This document shows, piece after piece, positions 25,632-34,190 of a stretch of DNA of 64,000 nt. Both the position numbers and the translations under genes were made by a program. Origin of the DNA: Streptomyces chromofuscus. Its GTDB lineage: Bacteria; Actinomycetota; Actinomycetes; Streptomycetales; Streptomycetaceae. Where the stretch lies: NCBI RefSeq assembly GCF_015160875.1, contig NZ_CP063374.1, positions 6,761,501-6,825,500 of the forward strand, in the 5' to 3' direction. Below the pieces are notes generated by a model that worked only from the letters and a program-made list of their open reading frames with translations, was not told the DNA's origin and did not search any database. The first letter of the stretch is position 1. The number at the start of each line of letters is the position of its first letter.

Positions 25632-25895
25632 ATGGGCCTGATCTCGGAGGTGCTGCTGCTGCCGTTCGCCCCGGTGCGCGGCAGCGCCTGGGCCATCGGA
25701 CAGGTGCTCCACGAGGCGGAGCGGATCTACTACGACCCCGCCACGATCCGGGCCGAGCTGGCCCGGCTGGAGGAACGGCTGGAGGCCGGGGAGATCAGTG
25801 AGGAGGAGTTCGACCGGGAGGAGGACGAACTCCTCGACCGGCTGGAGATCGCTTCGCGCAACCGCGCGGGAACGGGCAACGGGACAACACCATGA
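25632..25895 (+). CDS. gvpG: gas vesicle protein GvpG
   Basis: An 87-residue, mostly helical protein: LLLPFAPVRGSAWAIGQVL, then the acidic helix EEFDREEDELLDRLEIASRN. This is the usual GvpG form and length. GvpG is a minor accessory protein in assembly. It begins 4 bases after gvpF and overlaps the next start by 4 bases. Confidence 0.9.
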   Translation: MGLISEVLLLPFAPVRGSAWAIGQVLHEAERIYYDPATIRAELARLEERLEAGEISEEEFDREEDELLDRLEIASRNRAGTGNGTTP

Positions 25896-26581
25896 ACCGA
25901 GTGGGACTGGGCCTCGCGGTAGGGGCCGGATACGTCCTCGGACGGACGAGGAAACTGAAACTGGCGTTCGCCGTCGGCACGCTCGTCGCCGGCAAGCGGA
26001 TGAACCTGGGCCCGCGGGCGCTCGCGGAACTGGTCTCCGGGCAGCTGCGCGACAATCCGCAGTTCAAGGAGATCGGAGACCAGCTCCGTCAGGACCTGCG
26101 GGGCGTGGGCGGCGCGGCGACGGGCGCCCTGGTGGAGCGGCGGCTCGACGCGCTCGCCGACCGTCTGCACGACCGGACGGCGGGCGTGCGGGAGCGGCTG
26201 AGCGGTGTCGTGCCGGGGCGACGGCAACTCGATTACGACGACGAGGACCGCTACGACGAGGACCGCTACGACGACGAGGGCCACGCGGAGCCGGACGACG
26301 ACGAGCGGTACGACGACGAACCGGACGCCGGACGCTCCCGTGACGAGGCTCGCGGCACGGCGGATCCGGAGGAGTCCCCGGCCGAGCGGGCCGGGGCGAA
26401 GAAGGGGGCGGCGAAGAAGGCCGCCGACAAGGCGCCCGCGCGCAAGGCGGCCCCGGCGAAGAAGGCCGCCGCCAAGCGGACCGCCGCCCGCAAGACCGCC
26501 GCCTCGGGCAAGACGGCGGCACGGAAGACGGCCTCCGCGCGCGGCGCCGCCCGGATACCGAAGGGAGGCGGTGACCGATGA
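25892..26581 (+). CDS. gvpY: gas vesicle cluster protein GvpY, Lys/Ala-rich tail
   Basis: A 229-residue protein specific to actinobacterial gvp clusters, placed between gvpG and gvpZ as in S. coelicolor. A glycine-containing hydrophobic start (GLGLAVGAGYVLGRTRK) and a helical region (~1-110) are followed by an Asp/Tyr/Glu-rich segment with repeated DEDRYDE units (~115-150). A strongly basic Lys-Ala-Arg tail (~165-229) has histone-H1-like KKAA/RKTA repeats. The function is unknown; the tail could bind nucleic acid or the acidic tail of GvpZ (inference). ATG at 25892 overlaps the gvpG stop. Confidence 0.82.
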   Translation: MNRVGLGLAVGAGYVLGRTRKLKLAFAVGTLVAGKRMNLGPRALAELVSGQLRDNPQFKEIGDQLRQDLRGVGGAATGALVERRLDALADRLHDRTAGVRERLSGVVPGRRQLDYDDEDRYDEDRYDDEGHAEPDDDERYDDEPDAGRSRDEARGTADPEESPAERAGAKKGAAKKAADKAPARKAAPAKKAAAKRTAARKTAASGKTAARKTASARGAARIPKGGGDR

Positions 26582-27678
26582 CCGACACCCTCGGATCGGC
26601 CACGTCCACGGCGGGCCGTGCGGCCCGCGGCAACCCGCTCTCCGAGGTGGCCCACAGCGAGGCCGCCGACCGGCTGAAGGCGGAGGCGCAGGAGTACCTC
26701 GCCGCGCAGACCACCCGGGTGCTCACCGGCCTCGGCCGCAAGCTGGGCGAGACCACCGGCAGGCTGAACGACATCGCCGAGGGCCGCAGCCCCGGCTTCG
26801 CCAAGCTCGCCCTCGACGGCGGCCGCAAGCTCGCCGAGGGCAAGGGCCCGCTGCGCGCGGCGCTGGAGCTCGGCGCCTCACGGGCCAAGGACAACGTGGT
26901 CGGCGCGTTCAAGAACATGACCGGCGGCAAGGGCGGGCGCATGGGCGGCTCCGGCCACCGGCCCACCGTGATCATCGAGTACGTCGACGTCGGGGTGCCG
27001 CTGCGCACGGCGTACGACCAGTGGACCCGCTACCAGGACTTCAGCACCTTCGCCAAGGGCGTCAAGAGCGCGGAGCGCGCCGACGACACCACCTCGGACT
27101 GGCAGCTGAAGGTCTTCTGGTCCAACCGCAGCTGGAAGGCCCGCACCACCGAGCAGGTCCCCGACGACCGGATCGCCTGGACCTCGGAAGGCGCCAAGGG
27201 CACCACCAAGGGCGTGGTCTCCTTCCACCGGCTCGCCGACAACCTCACCAGGGTCCTGCTGGTGATCGAGTACTACCCGAAGGGCCTGTTCGAGAAGACC
27301 GGCAACCTCTGGCGTGCCCAGGGCCGCCGTGCCCGGCTCGACCTGAAGAACTTCGCCCGCCACATCACCCTGCGTGGTGAGGCGGAGGACGGCTGGCGCG
27401 GGGAGATCCGCGACGGCGAGGTCGTCCGCGGACACGACGAGGCGGTCGCCGAGGAGGAGGACGCCGAGCGGGACGAGGGCGGGTACGACGGGTACGACGA
27501 GTACGAGGAGTACGACGAGGACCGGGAACCCGAGGAGGAGTACGAGGACGGGGAACCCCGTGCGGAAGGGGAACACGGACCGGAGAACGAGACCGAGGAG
27601 AACGAGGAACCCGAGGAGCACGAGGAGACCGACGACGAGTACCGGGACGAGTACGCCGAGGCCCGGAGCCGTCGATGA
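26578..27678 (+). CDS. gvpZ: gas vesicle cluster protein GvpZ, SRPBCC domain with acidic tail
   Basis: A 366-residue protein. A helical N-terminal part (~1-110) is followed by an SRPBCC (polyketide cyclase type) domain (~120-265: VIIEYVDVGVPLRTAYDQWT, QDFSTFAKGVKSAE, DRIAWTSEGAKGTTKGVVSF). The tail (~280-366) is almost entirely Glu, Asp, Tyr and Gly. It matches GvpZ by order and content. The role is unknown; the domain may bind a hydrophobic ligand. It overlaps gvpY and gvpJ by 4 bases each. Its acidic tail contrasts with the basic tail of GvpY encoded just before. Confidence 0.85.
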   Translation: MTDTLGSATSTAGRAARGNPLSEVAHSEAADRLKAEAQEYLAAQTTRVLTGLGRKLGETTGRLNDIAEGRSPGFAKLALDGGRKLAEGKGPLRAALELGASRAKDNVVGAFKNMTGGKGGRMGGSGHRPTVIIEYVDVGVPLRTAYDQWTRYQDFSTFAKGVKSAERADDTTSDWQLKVFWSNRSWKARTTEQVPDDRIAWTSEGAKGTTKGVVSFHRLADNLTRVLLVIEYYPKGLFEKTGNLWRAQGRRARLDLKNFARHITLRGEAEDGWRGEIRDGEVVRGHDEAVAEEEDAERDEGGYDGYDEYEEYDEDREPEEEYEDGEPRAEGEHGPENETEENEEPEEHEETDDEYRDEYAEARSRR

Positions 27679-28001
27679 CGTCACCGACCCGCCTGCCCGA
27701 CCCCTACGGCCACGACGGCGGCGCCAACCTCGCCGACATCCTGGAGCGGGTGCTCGACAAGGGCGTCGTCATCGCCGGCGACATCCGGATCAACCTGCTC
27801 GACATCGAGCTGCTCACCATCAAGCTGCGGCTCATCGTGGCCTCCGTCGACAAGGCGAAGGAGATGGGCATCGACTGGTGGGAGGACGACCCGGCCCTGT
27901 CGTCGGGCGCCCGCCGCAAGGAACTGGCCCGGGAGAACGCCGAGCTGCGCGAGCGGCTCGCGGCGCTGGAGACCGGCCGCGCACAGGAGGAGAGCCCATG
28001 A
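27675..28001 (+). CDS. gvpJ: gas vesicle protein GvpJ
   Basis: A 108-residue GvpA paralogue with the core NLADILERVLDKGVVIAGDI, RINLLDIELLTIKLRLIVAS and VDKAKEMGIDWW, then a coiled-coil-like helix ending in a Glu-rich C-terminus. GvpJ is a minor wall component that shapes the vesicle tip. ATG at 27675 overlaps gvpZ (ATGA). Confidence 0.92.
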   Translation: MTSPTRLPDPYGHDGGANLADILERVLDKGVVIAGDIRINLLDIELLTIKLRLIVASVDKAKEMGIDWWEDDPALSSGARRKELARENAELRERLAALETGRAQEESP

Positions 28002-28804
28002 CCGGACTGCGGTACGTGTACGCCGTCTGCCGCCCCTTCGGCGCGGCTCTGCAGTCCCAGCTGACGGGTGTCGCGGGCGCACCGCCCAAGCTGCTGCACC
28101 ACCGCGGCCTGGTCGCGGTGGTCAGCTCGGTGCCGGAGCGGGACTTCGCCGAGGAGCCGCTGCACGCCCACCTGGAGGACCTGGACTGGCTCACCGCCAC
28201 CGCCCGTGCCCACCAGGGCGTCATCGACGCGCTCACCACGGTGACGACGCCGCTGCCGCTCCGGCTGGGCACGGTCTTCCGGGACGACAGCGGCGTCAGG
28301 ATGATGCTGGAGGCCCGCGAGGGCGACTTCCTGCGCACCCTGGACCGGCTGACGGGCCGGGTGGAGTGGGGCGTGAAGGTGTACGCCGAACCGGCGCCCG
28401 GCCAGTCCGCGGAGGCCGGCGAGCCCGCCGCGACGCCGCCGGGCCCGGGCGTGGAGAGCGGGCGGACGGCCGGGACGCCCATGTCCGGGCGGGACTATCT
28501 GCGACGGCGCAGCAGGAGTGTCAGGGAACGTGAGTCGGGGCTGCGCAAGGCGGAGGAGTTCGCGGAACGGCTGCACGAGAGGCTCGCCGCGCACGCCGAG
28601 GACGCACGGCTGCACGCGCCGCAGAGCGCCCAGCTGTCCGGGGCCTCGGGCCGCAACGTGCTGAACGCGGCCTACCTGGTGCCGCGCGCCGAGTCCGAGG
28701 AGTTCGTGGAGATCGTGGACCGCACCAAGGACGAGATGCCGGGAATCCGGGTGGAGCTCACCGGCCCCTGGGCGGCCTACTCCTTCGCGGGGGAGAAGCC
28801 GTGA
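27998..28804 (+). CDS. gvpL: gas vesicle protein GvpL
   Basis: A 268-residue GvpL/GvpF-family protein: LRYVYAVCRPFG, PLPLRLGTVFRDDSGVRMML, VEWGVKVYAEP, a linker of ~30 residues rich in Pro/Gly/Ala, SGRDYLRRRSRSV, and a C-terminal domain ending VELTGPWAAYSF. GvpL is thought to bind several other Gvp proteins as an assembly hub. It is coupled to gvpJ and gvpS by 4-base overlaps. Confidence 0.92.
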   Translation: MTGLRYVYAVCRPFGAALQSQLTGVAGAPPKLLHHRGLVAVVSSVPERDFAEEPLHAHLEDLDWLTATARAHQGVIDALTTVTTPLPLRLGTVFRDDSGVRMMLEAREGDFLRTLDRLTGRVEWGVKVYAEPAPGQSAEAGEPAATPPGPGVESGRTAGTPMSGRDYLRRRSRSVRERESGLRKAEEFAERLHERLAAHAEDARLHAPQSAQLSGASGRNVLNAAYLVPRAESEEFVEIVDRTKDEMPGIRVELTGPWAAYSFAGEKP

Positions 28805-28989
28805 CGGTGATCGAACGCCGTGAGATCGCCCTGGTGGACCTGCTCGACCGGCTGCTGGCCGGCGGTGTGGTCATCACCGGCGACATCACGCTGCGCATCG
28901 CGGACGTCGACCTGGTCCGCGTCGACCTCAACGCGCTGATCAGCTCCGTGAACGCCCAGGTGCCCTCCCCCTGGGGTGATCCGACGTGA
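28801..28989 (+). CDS. gvpS: gas vesicle protein GvpS
   Basis: A 62-residue minimal GvpA-type protein: REIALVDLLDRLLAGGVVIT, DITLRIADVDLVRVDLNALI and SSVNAQVPSPWG. It matches GvpS of bacterial clusters, the third GvpA-like subunit here with GvpA and GvpJ. GTG start at 28801 overlaps gvpL. Confidence 0.9.
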   Translation: MTVIERREIALVDLLDRLLAGGVVITGDITLRIADVDLVRVDLNALISSVNAQVPSPWGDPT

Positions 28990-29270
28990 CGGCTCCCCGC
29001 AAGCGGCTCGACCTGGAGCCGGACACGGTCGAACGTGACCTGGTCAAGCTGGTCCTGACCGTCGTGGAGCTGTTGCGCCAGCTGATGGAGCGGCAGGCGC
29101 TGCGCCGGTTCGACGAGGGCGACCTGAGCGAGGAGCAGGAGGAGCGGATCGGTCTCACGCTGATGCTGCTCGACGACCGCATGACGGAGCTGCGGGAGCG
29201 CTACGGTCTGCGGCCCGAGGACCTGAACCTGGACCTCGGGCCGCTGGGACCCCTGCTGCCGCGGGAGTGA
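28986..29270 (+). CDS. gvpK: gas vesicle protein GvpK
   Basis: A 94-residue GvpK: RLDLEPDTVERDLVKLVLTV, ELLRQLMERQALRRFDEGDL, ERIGLTLMLLDDRMTELRE and FGLRPEDLNLDLGPLG-like ending. GvpK is a small helical accessory protein. It is the last gene of the O-A-F-G-Y-Z-J-L-S-K set, with a GTG start overlapping gvpS. It converges with the next gene. Confidence 0.93.
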   Translation: MTAPRKRLDLEPDTVERDLVKLVLTVVELLRQLMERQALRRFDEGDLSEEQEERIGLTLMLLDDRMTELRERYGLRPEDLNLDLGPLGPLLPRE

Positions 29271-29294
29271 CAGCCGCCGCGGGAGGGACACCCC

Positions 29295-29326
29295 GGGGCC
29301 GGTTCACCACCGCCGGCAGCGGCCCC
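29295..29326. terminator. inverted repeat between convergent genes
   Basis: GGGGCCG (29295-29301) pairs with CGGCCCC (29320-29326) in the 102-base gap between gvpK and the minus-strand methyltransferase. It could end transcription from both sides. Confidence 0.4.
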
Positions 29327-29372
29327 TGCCGCCGGACGCGGTCGTGCCGCGGACCGGGAATCCGAGGAGCCC

Positions 29373-30194
29373 TCAGCCCTCCTTGCGGCACAGGATCTCG
29401 CCGTGCAGGACGCCGAACCAGCCGTCGGCCGCTTTCCCCCACTCCCGCCAGGCCTCCGCCACGGCCCGCAACCGTTCGTCGGTGGCGTGACCGCCCTCGG
29501 TGGCCCGCCGGGCGTAGTCCGACGCCAGTGTCCGGTCGGCCCACAGGCCGCTCCACCACGCCCGCTCGTCCGGCGTCGAGAAGGTCCAGGTGCTGGACGT
29601 GGCCGTGATGTCGGTGAGCCCCGCCCGCAGCGCCCAGGCCTTCAGCCGCCGTCCGGCGTCCGGTTCGCCCCCGTTGGCGCGGGCCACCCGCCGGTACAGC
29701 CGGAGCCAGTCGTCCAGGCCGGGTGAGGCGGGGTACCAGGTCATCGCGGCATAGTCCCCGTCGCGGGCGGCGACGAATCCACCGGGTCCCGTCACCCTCG
29801 CCATCTCGCGCAGCGCCTGCACCGGATCGCCGACGTGCTGCAGAACCTGATGGGCGTGCACGACGCAGAACGTGTCGTCCGGGAAGTCCAGCGCGTGGAC
29901 GTCGGCGACCGCGAAGTCGACGTTGGTGAGCCCTCGTTCGGCCGCCGTGGCCCGCGCCTGCTCCAGGATGCCCGGCTCGCGGTCCACACCCGTGACGTGT
30001 CCGTCCGGGACCAGCGCGGCCAGGTCGGCGGTGATGGTGCCGGGACCGCAGCCGACGTCCAGGATGCGCATGTGCGGCCTCAGGGAGCCCAGGAGGTACG
30101 CCGCCGAGTTGGCGGCCGTCCGCCAGGTGTGCGAACGGAGCACGGATTCGTGGTGCCCGTGCGTGTAGACGGCGGTCTCCTGCGCTTTCGGCAT
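29373..30194 (-). CDS. class I SAM-dependent methyltransferase (UbiE/arsenite MT-like)
   Basis: A 273-residue protein with the AdoMet motif RILDVGCGPGTITADLA (~43-59), GVDREPGILEQA, DFAVADVHALDFPDDTFCVV and HQVLQHVGDPVQALREMARV. It resembles methyltransferase domain 11/25 proteins acting on small molecules. The opening YTHGHHESVLRSHTWRTAAN is shared with fungal-LaeA-like and streptomycete homologues. The substrate is unknown. ATG at 30194. Monocistronic. Confidence 0.88.
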   Translation of the reverse strand: MPKAQETAVYTHGHHESVLRSHTWRTAANSAAYLLGSLRPHMRILDVGCGPGTITADLAALVPDGHVTGVDREPGILEQARATAAERGLTNVDFAVADVHALDFPDDTFCVVHAHQVLQHVGDPVQALREMARVTGPGGFVAARDGDYAAMTWYPASPGLDDWLRLYRRVARANGGEPDAGRRLKAWALRAGLTDITATSSTWTFSTPDERAWWSGLWADRTLASDYARRATEGGHATDERLRAVAEAWREWGKAADGWFGVLHGEILCRKEG

Positions 30195-30296
30195 GGCGGT
30201 ACCCCTTCTCGTCGGACCGGTTCACGTGCCGCGCCCACCGTACGCGCCGGGCCGAATGATGAGACAGAAGGTTTCAGAGTATGGACTGGCTGAAGG

Positions 30297-31793
30297 TCAG
30301 CTCCGCTGCGGCAGCGGCCGGTAGACCGCCAGCGCCTCCGGCACCTTCTCCAGCGTCACCTCGCCCTCCACCTCGGTGACCTCGCCGTCGTAGGCGAGCA
30401 GCGTCCCCGGAGCGACACCGGCGAGCCGCAGCCGGCCGACCTGGACGGCGGCGTGGGCGGGGGAGCGGGTCAGCGGGCCGGCGAGGGCGGCGGCGAGGAG
30501 CCGCAGGGCGGGCCTGCGACCGCCGTGCACCACCCGGACGTCGAGCTGCCCGTCCGCGAGATCCATCCGGCGGGCCGGCGCCAGTCCCATCCGGTGGTAG
30601 GTGCCGTTACCGGCGAACAGCAGCCACAACGGCCGCGCCCTGCCGCCGACTTCGGCCTCCAGCGGATGCCGGTCGGCGCGCAGCACGCGCAGCGCCGCGA
30701 GCACCCCCGCGGGCCAGCTGCCGATCCGGTGCGCCCACCGGTCCCGTTCGCGCACCAGCTCCGGATAGACGCCCAGGCTGCACGTGTTGACGAAGACGCC
30801 CTGCTTCTCGCCGCAGACGAACCGGCCTACGTCCACGCGGACCGCCTCACCCTGCTGGACCGCCCGCGCCAGCGCCCGGGCGTCCTCGACGCCCAGGTCG
30901 TAGGCGAAGTGGTTGAGCGTGCCGCCGGGCAGCACCGCGAGCGGCAGCCGGTGGCGCAGGGCCGTCCCGGCAGCCGCGTTGACCGTGCCGTCGCCGCCGC
31001 ACACGCCGAGCACCCGGGCCCGTGCGGCCGCCTTCTCCAACTCGTCCGGCACCTCCTCGGGCAGGCACTCGACGACCTCCGCCCGGGGCAGCCCGGCCCG
31101 CAGCGCCCGGACCCGGTCGGAGCTGCCCGCCGCCGTGTTGGCGACGACCACCAGCCCCTCGCCCTCGGGCAGCGCCGGGGCCTCGGCGCGCGGCCGGGCC
31201 GGCAGCGCGGCCCGGTCGCGGGTCGGCACCAGCCCGCGCGCGGCGAAGGCGGCACCCGCGCCGAGGGCCGCGCCGGCCAGCACGTCGCTCGGGAAGTGGA
31301 CGCCGGTGTAGACGCGGGACATGGCCACCGAGAACGCGACCGGCGCGACGACCGCGCCCCAGGCCGGGGACTCCATGGCCACGCCGGTGGCGAACGCCGC
31401 GGCGGAGGCGGAGTGGCCGGACGGGAAGGACGTGGTGATCGGCTGCCGCTTCAGATGGCGGACGGCCGGCACGGGGTCGAGGACCGGCCGGGAGCGGCGC
31501 ACGCTGCGCTTGCCCACGGTGTTGATGGTGGCCGAGGCGAGGGCCAGGGAGGCCACCCCGCGGACGGCGGCCCGGCGGGCCCTCGGGGTGCGGCCGGCCG
31601 CGATGACGCCGGCGGTCGCGAACCACAGCAGCCCGTGGTTCGCGCTGCGGCTCAGCCGGGGCAGGATCGGCTCGGCGGCGGGCCAGTGCCGTGCGGCGGC
31701 GAACTCGAACAGCCGGCAGTCCAGCGCGAGCAGCCAGTCGCGCAGGGCGTGGCGGCCGGGTTTCAGGGCGGTCAGGTCGACGTCTGGGCTCAT
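30297..31793 (-). CDS. PAP2 phosphatase fused to diacylglycerol/lipid kinase
   Basis: A 498-residue two-domain protein. Residues ~40-200 form a membrane-bound PAP2 phosphatase with the three motifs KRSVRRSRP, SFPSGHSAS and SRVYTGVHFPSD and several hydrophobic helices. Residues ~215-498 form a DAGK/sphingosine-kinase-type lipid kinase with the nucleotide loop GVCGGDGTVNAAAG, LAVLPGGTLNHFAYDLG, FVNTCSLGVYPELV and LAYDGEVTEVEG. The two activities (removing and adding a lipid phosphate) on one chain are known in actinobacteria. The ATG at 31793 has only a weak ribosome-binding site. It diverges from the histidine phosphatase gene across 69 bases. Confidence 0.92.
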   Translation of the reverse strand: MSPDVDLTALKPGRHALRDWLLALDCRLFEFAAARHWPAAEPILPRLSRSANHGLLWFATAGVIAAGRTPRARRAAVRGVASLALASATINTVGKRSVRRSRPVLDPVPAVRHLKRQPITTSFPSGHSASAAAFATGVAMESPAWGAVVAPVAFSVAMSRVYTGVHFPSDVLAGAALGAGAAFAARGLVPTRDRAALPARPRAEAPALPEGEGLVVVANTAAGSSDRVRALRAGLPRAEVVECLPEEVPDELEKAAARARVLGVCGGDGTVNAAAGTALRHRLPLAVLPGGTLNHFAYDLGVEDARALARAVQQGEAVRVDVGRFVCGEKQGVFVNTCSLGVYPELVRERDRWAHRIGSWPAGVLAALRVLRADRHPLEAEVGGRARPLWLLFAGNGTYHRMGLAPARRMDLADGQLDVRVVHGGRRPALRLLAAALAGPLTRSPAHAAVQVGRLRLAGVAPGTLLAYDGEVTEVEGEVTLEKVPEALAVYRPLPQRS

Positions 31794-31807
31794 ATCAGGG
31801 CGGGTAC
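31782..31807 (+). promoter_or_regulatory. SigB-type promoter for the histidine phosphatase
   Basis: GTCT (31782-31785), 16 bases, GGGTAC (31802-31807) fits the Streptomyces SigB consensus GNNT-N14-16-GGGTAC/T. It precedes the ATG at 31863 by ~55 bases. Part of the site overlaps the start of the divergent PAP2-kinase gene. Confidence 0.45.
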
Positions 31808-31862
31808 CCTGAAGTGGCCGTTTTCTGTCCGGTCGGCGCCGACCGGCACGCGGAGGCCCCCG

Positions 31863-32528
31863 ATGCGCCTGCTGCTCGTCCGCCACGGCCGGACCCCGTC
31901 GAACGTCGCCCACCTGCTCGACACCGCGGACCCCGGACCCGGCCTGACCGAGCTGGGCGAACGCCAGGCCGCCGCCCTGCCGGCCGCGCTCGCCGACGAG
32001 GACGTCGAGGCCGTCCACGCCTCCACGCTCGAGCGCGCCCGGCTCACCGCCGCGCCGCGCGCCGCGGCCCGTGGCCTGGAGGTGACCGTGCGGGACGGCA
32101 TCCGGGAGGTGTCGGCGGGCGACCTGGAGACGCTGCCGGGCGACTCGGAGCGCGGCGAGGAGTACATGCGGACCGTGTTCGCCTGGGCGGCCGGGGACAC
32201 CGGCCTGCGGATGCCGGGCGGGGAGAGCGGCGCCGAGGCCCTCGGGCGGTACGACGCCTTGGTCGCGGAGGCCGCCGCCGACGGCGCCGGCACCGTCGCC
32301 ATGGTCGGCCACGGCGCCGCGATCCGGATGTGGACGGCCGCCCGCGCGGACGACGTCGACGTGGCCTTCGCCGCCGCCCACCCGCTCCACAACACCGGTG
32401 TCGTCGTCCTCGAGGGTTCCCCGTCCGACGGCTGGAAGGCCCTGACCTGGGCGGGCGCCACGGTCGGCCCCGTGGGCGAGGACGACCCCACCGGGGAGCC
32501 CGTCGACGACGGCGGGCATCCGGCATAA
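31863..32528 (+). CDS. histidine phosphatase family protein
   Basis: A 221-residue phosphoglycerate-mutase-like protein with the catalytic motif LLVRHGRTPSN (His ~9), a second basic site ASTLERARLTA, the proton-donor region EVSAGDLETLPGD and the second catalytic His in VAMVGHGAAIRMW. The substrate is open. An acidic tail ends the protein. ATG at 31863 with GGAGG 6 bases upstream. Confidence 0.92.
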   Translation: MRLLLVRHGRTPSNVAHLLDTADPGPGLTELGERQAAALPAALADEDVEAVHASTLERARLTAAPRAAARGLEVTVRDGIREVSAGDLETLPGDSERGEEYMRTVFAWAAGDTGLRMPGGESGAEALGRYDALVAEAAADGAGTVAMVGHGAAIRMWTAARADDVDVAFAAAHPLHNTGVVVLEGSPSDGWKALTWAGATVGPVGEDDPTGEPVDDGGHPA

Positions 32529-32570
32529 CCGTTTGCCCCCGCTCGCCGACCGCCCGCACAATGCGACCCC

Positions 32571-34190
32571 ATGGGACATCTGGAAGCCGCGCACATCGAG
32601 TACCACCTCCCCGACGGGAGGGCCCTGCTCGGCGATGTGTCCTTCCGGGTGGGCGAGGGCGCCGTCGCCGCCCTCGTCGGGCCCAACGGCGCCGGGAAGA
32701 CCACGCTGCTCCGGCTGCTGTCCGGCGAGCTGAAACCGCACGGCGGCTCCATCACCGTCAGCGGCGGGCTCGGCGTGATGCGGCAGTTCGTCGGCTCCGT
32801 ACGGGACGACACGAGCGTGCGCGACCTTCTGGTGTCCGTGGCGCCGCCCCGCATCCGCGAGGCCGCGCGGGCCGTGGACGCCGCCGAGCACGCCCTGATG
32901 ACGGTCGACGACGAGGCCGCCCAGCTGGCCTACGCGCAGGCGCTCGCCGACTGGGCCGAGGCGCGCGGCTACGAGGCGGAGACGCTGTGGGACATGTGCA
33001 CCACGGCCGCGCTCGGGATGCCGTACGAGAAGGCGCAGTGGCGGCGGGTGCGGACGCTGTCCGGCGGCGAGCAGAAGCGGCTCGTGCTGGAGGCGCTGCT
33101 GCGCGGCACCGACGAGGTGCTGCTGCTCGACGAGCCGGACAACTACCTCGACGTCCCCGGCAAGCGCTGGCTGGAGGAACGCCTCGCCGAGACCCGCAAG
33201 ACGGTGCTCTTCGTCTCCCACGACCGCGAGCTCCTCGCCCGCACCGCCGAGAGGATCATCTCCGTGGAACCCGGCCCGGCCGGCGCCGACGCCTGGGTGC
33301 ACGGGGGCGGCTTCGCCACCTACCACGAGGCCCGGCGTGAACGCTTCGCCCGCTTCGAGGAGCTGCGCAGACGCTGGGACGAGAAGCACGCACAGCTGAA
33401 GAAGCTGGTGCTGAACCTGCGTCAGGCCGCCGCCGTCAGCCACGAGATGGCGTCCCGGTACGCGGCGGCCCAGACCCGGCTGCGCAAGTTCGAGGAGGCG
33501 GGCCCGCCGCCGGAGCCGCCGCGCGAGCAGGACATCACCATGCGGCTCAAGGGCGGCCGCACCGGCGTGCGGGCCCTCACCTGCGCGCGACTCGAACTCA
33601 CCGGCCTGATGAAACCGTTCGACCTGGAGGTCTACTACGGGGAGCGGGTCGCCGTGCTCGGCTCCAACGGCTCCGGCAAGTCGCACTTCCTGCGACTGCT
33701 CGCCGGCGACGACGTGGCGCACACGGGGCAGTGGAAGCTCGGGGCGCGGGTCGTGCCCGGACACTTCGCCCAGACGCACGCCCGTCCCGAGCTCATGGGC
33801 CGCACCCTGCTGGACGTCCTGTGGCGCGAGTACGCCCAGGACCGCGGCGCCGCCATGTCCCGGCTGCGGCGCTACGAGCTGACCGGGCAGGCCGAACAGA
33901 CCTTCGACCGGCTTTCCGGCGGGCAGCAGGCCCGCTTCCAGATCCTGCTGCTGGAACTGCGGGGCGCCACCGCCCTGCTCCTGGACGAGCCGACCGACAA
34001 CCTCGACCTGGAGTCCGCCGAGGCGCTCCAGGAGGGTTTGGAGGCGTTCGACGGCACGGTCCTGGCGGTCACGCACGACCGCTGGTTCGCCCGCTCCTTC
34101 GACCGCTTCCTGGTCTTCGGCAGCGACGGCCGGGTGCGCGAGACACCGGAGCCGGTGTGGGACGAGCGGCGGGTGGAGCGGGCCCGCTAG
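32571..34190 (+). CDS. ABC-F family ATPase
   Basis: A 539-residue soluble protein with two ABC cassettes and no membrane helices. Cassette 1: GPNGAGKTT, TLSGGEQKRL, LLLDEPDNYLD. The inter-domain helical linker follows (~250-320: FEELRRRWDEKHAQLKKL). Cassette 2: GSNGSGKSH, RLSGGQQARF, LLLDEPTDNLD. ABC-F proteins act on ribosomes, either as translation factors or in antibiotic protection; which applies here is not clear from sequence. The stop codon TAG (34188-34190) is also the first three bases of the inverted-repeat element. Confidence 0.93.
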   Translation: MGHLEAAHIEYHLPDGRALLGDVSFRVGEGAVAALVGPNGAGKTTLLRLLSGELKPHGGSITVSGGLGVMRQFVGSVRDDTSVRDLLVSVAPPRIREAARAVDAAEHALMTVDDEAAQLAYAQALADWAEARGYEAETLWDMCTTAALGMPYEKAQWRRVRTLSGGEQKRLVLEALLRGTDEVLLLDEPDNYLDVPGKRWLEERLAETRKTVLFVSHDRELLARTAERIISVEPGPAGADAWVHGGGFATYHEARRERFARFEELRRRWDEKHAQLKKLVLNLRQAAAVSHEMASRYAAAQTRLRKFEEAGPPPEPPREQDITMRLKGGRTGVRALTCARLELTGLMKPFDLEVYYGERVAVLGSNGSGKSHFLRLLAGDDVAHTGQWKLGARVVPGHFAQTHARPELMGRTLLDVLWREYAQDRGAAMSRLRRYELTGQAEQTFDRLSGGQQARFQILLLELRGATALLLDEPTDNLDLESAEALQEGLEAFDGTVLAVTHDRWFARSFDRFLVFGSDGRVRETPEPVWDERRVERAR

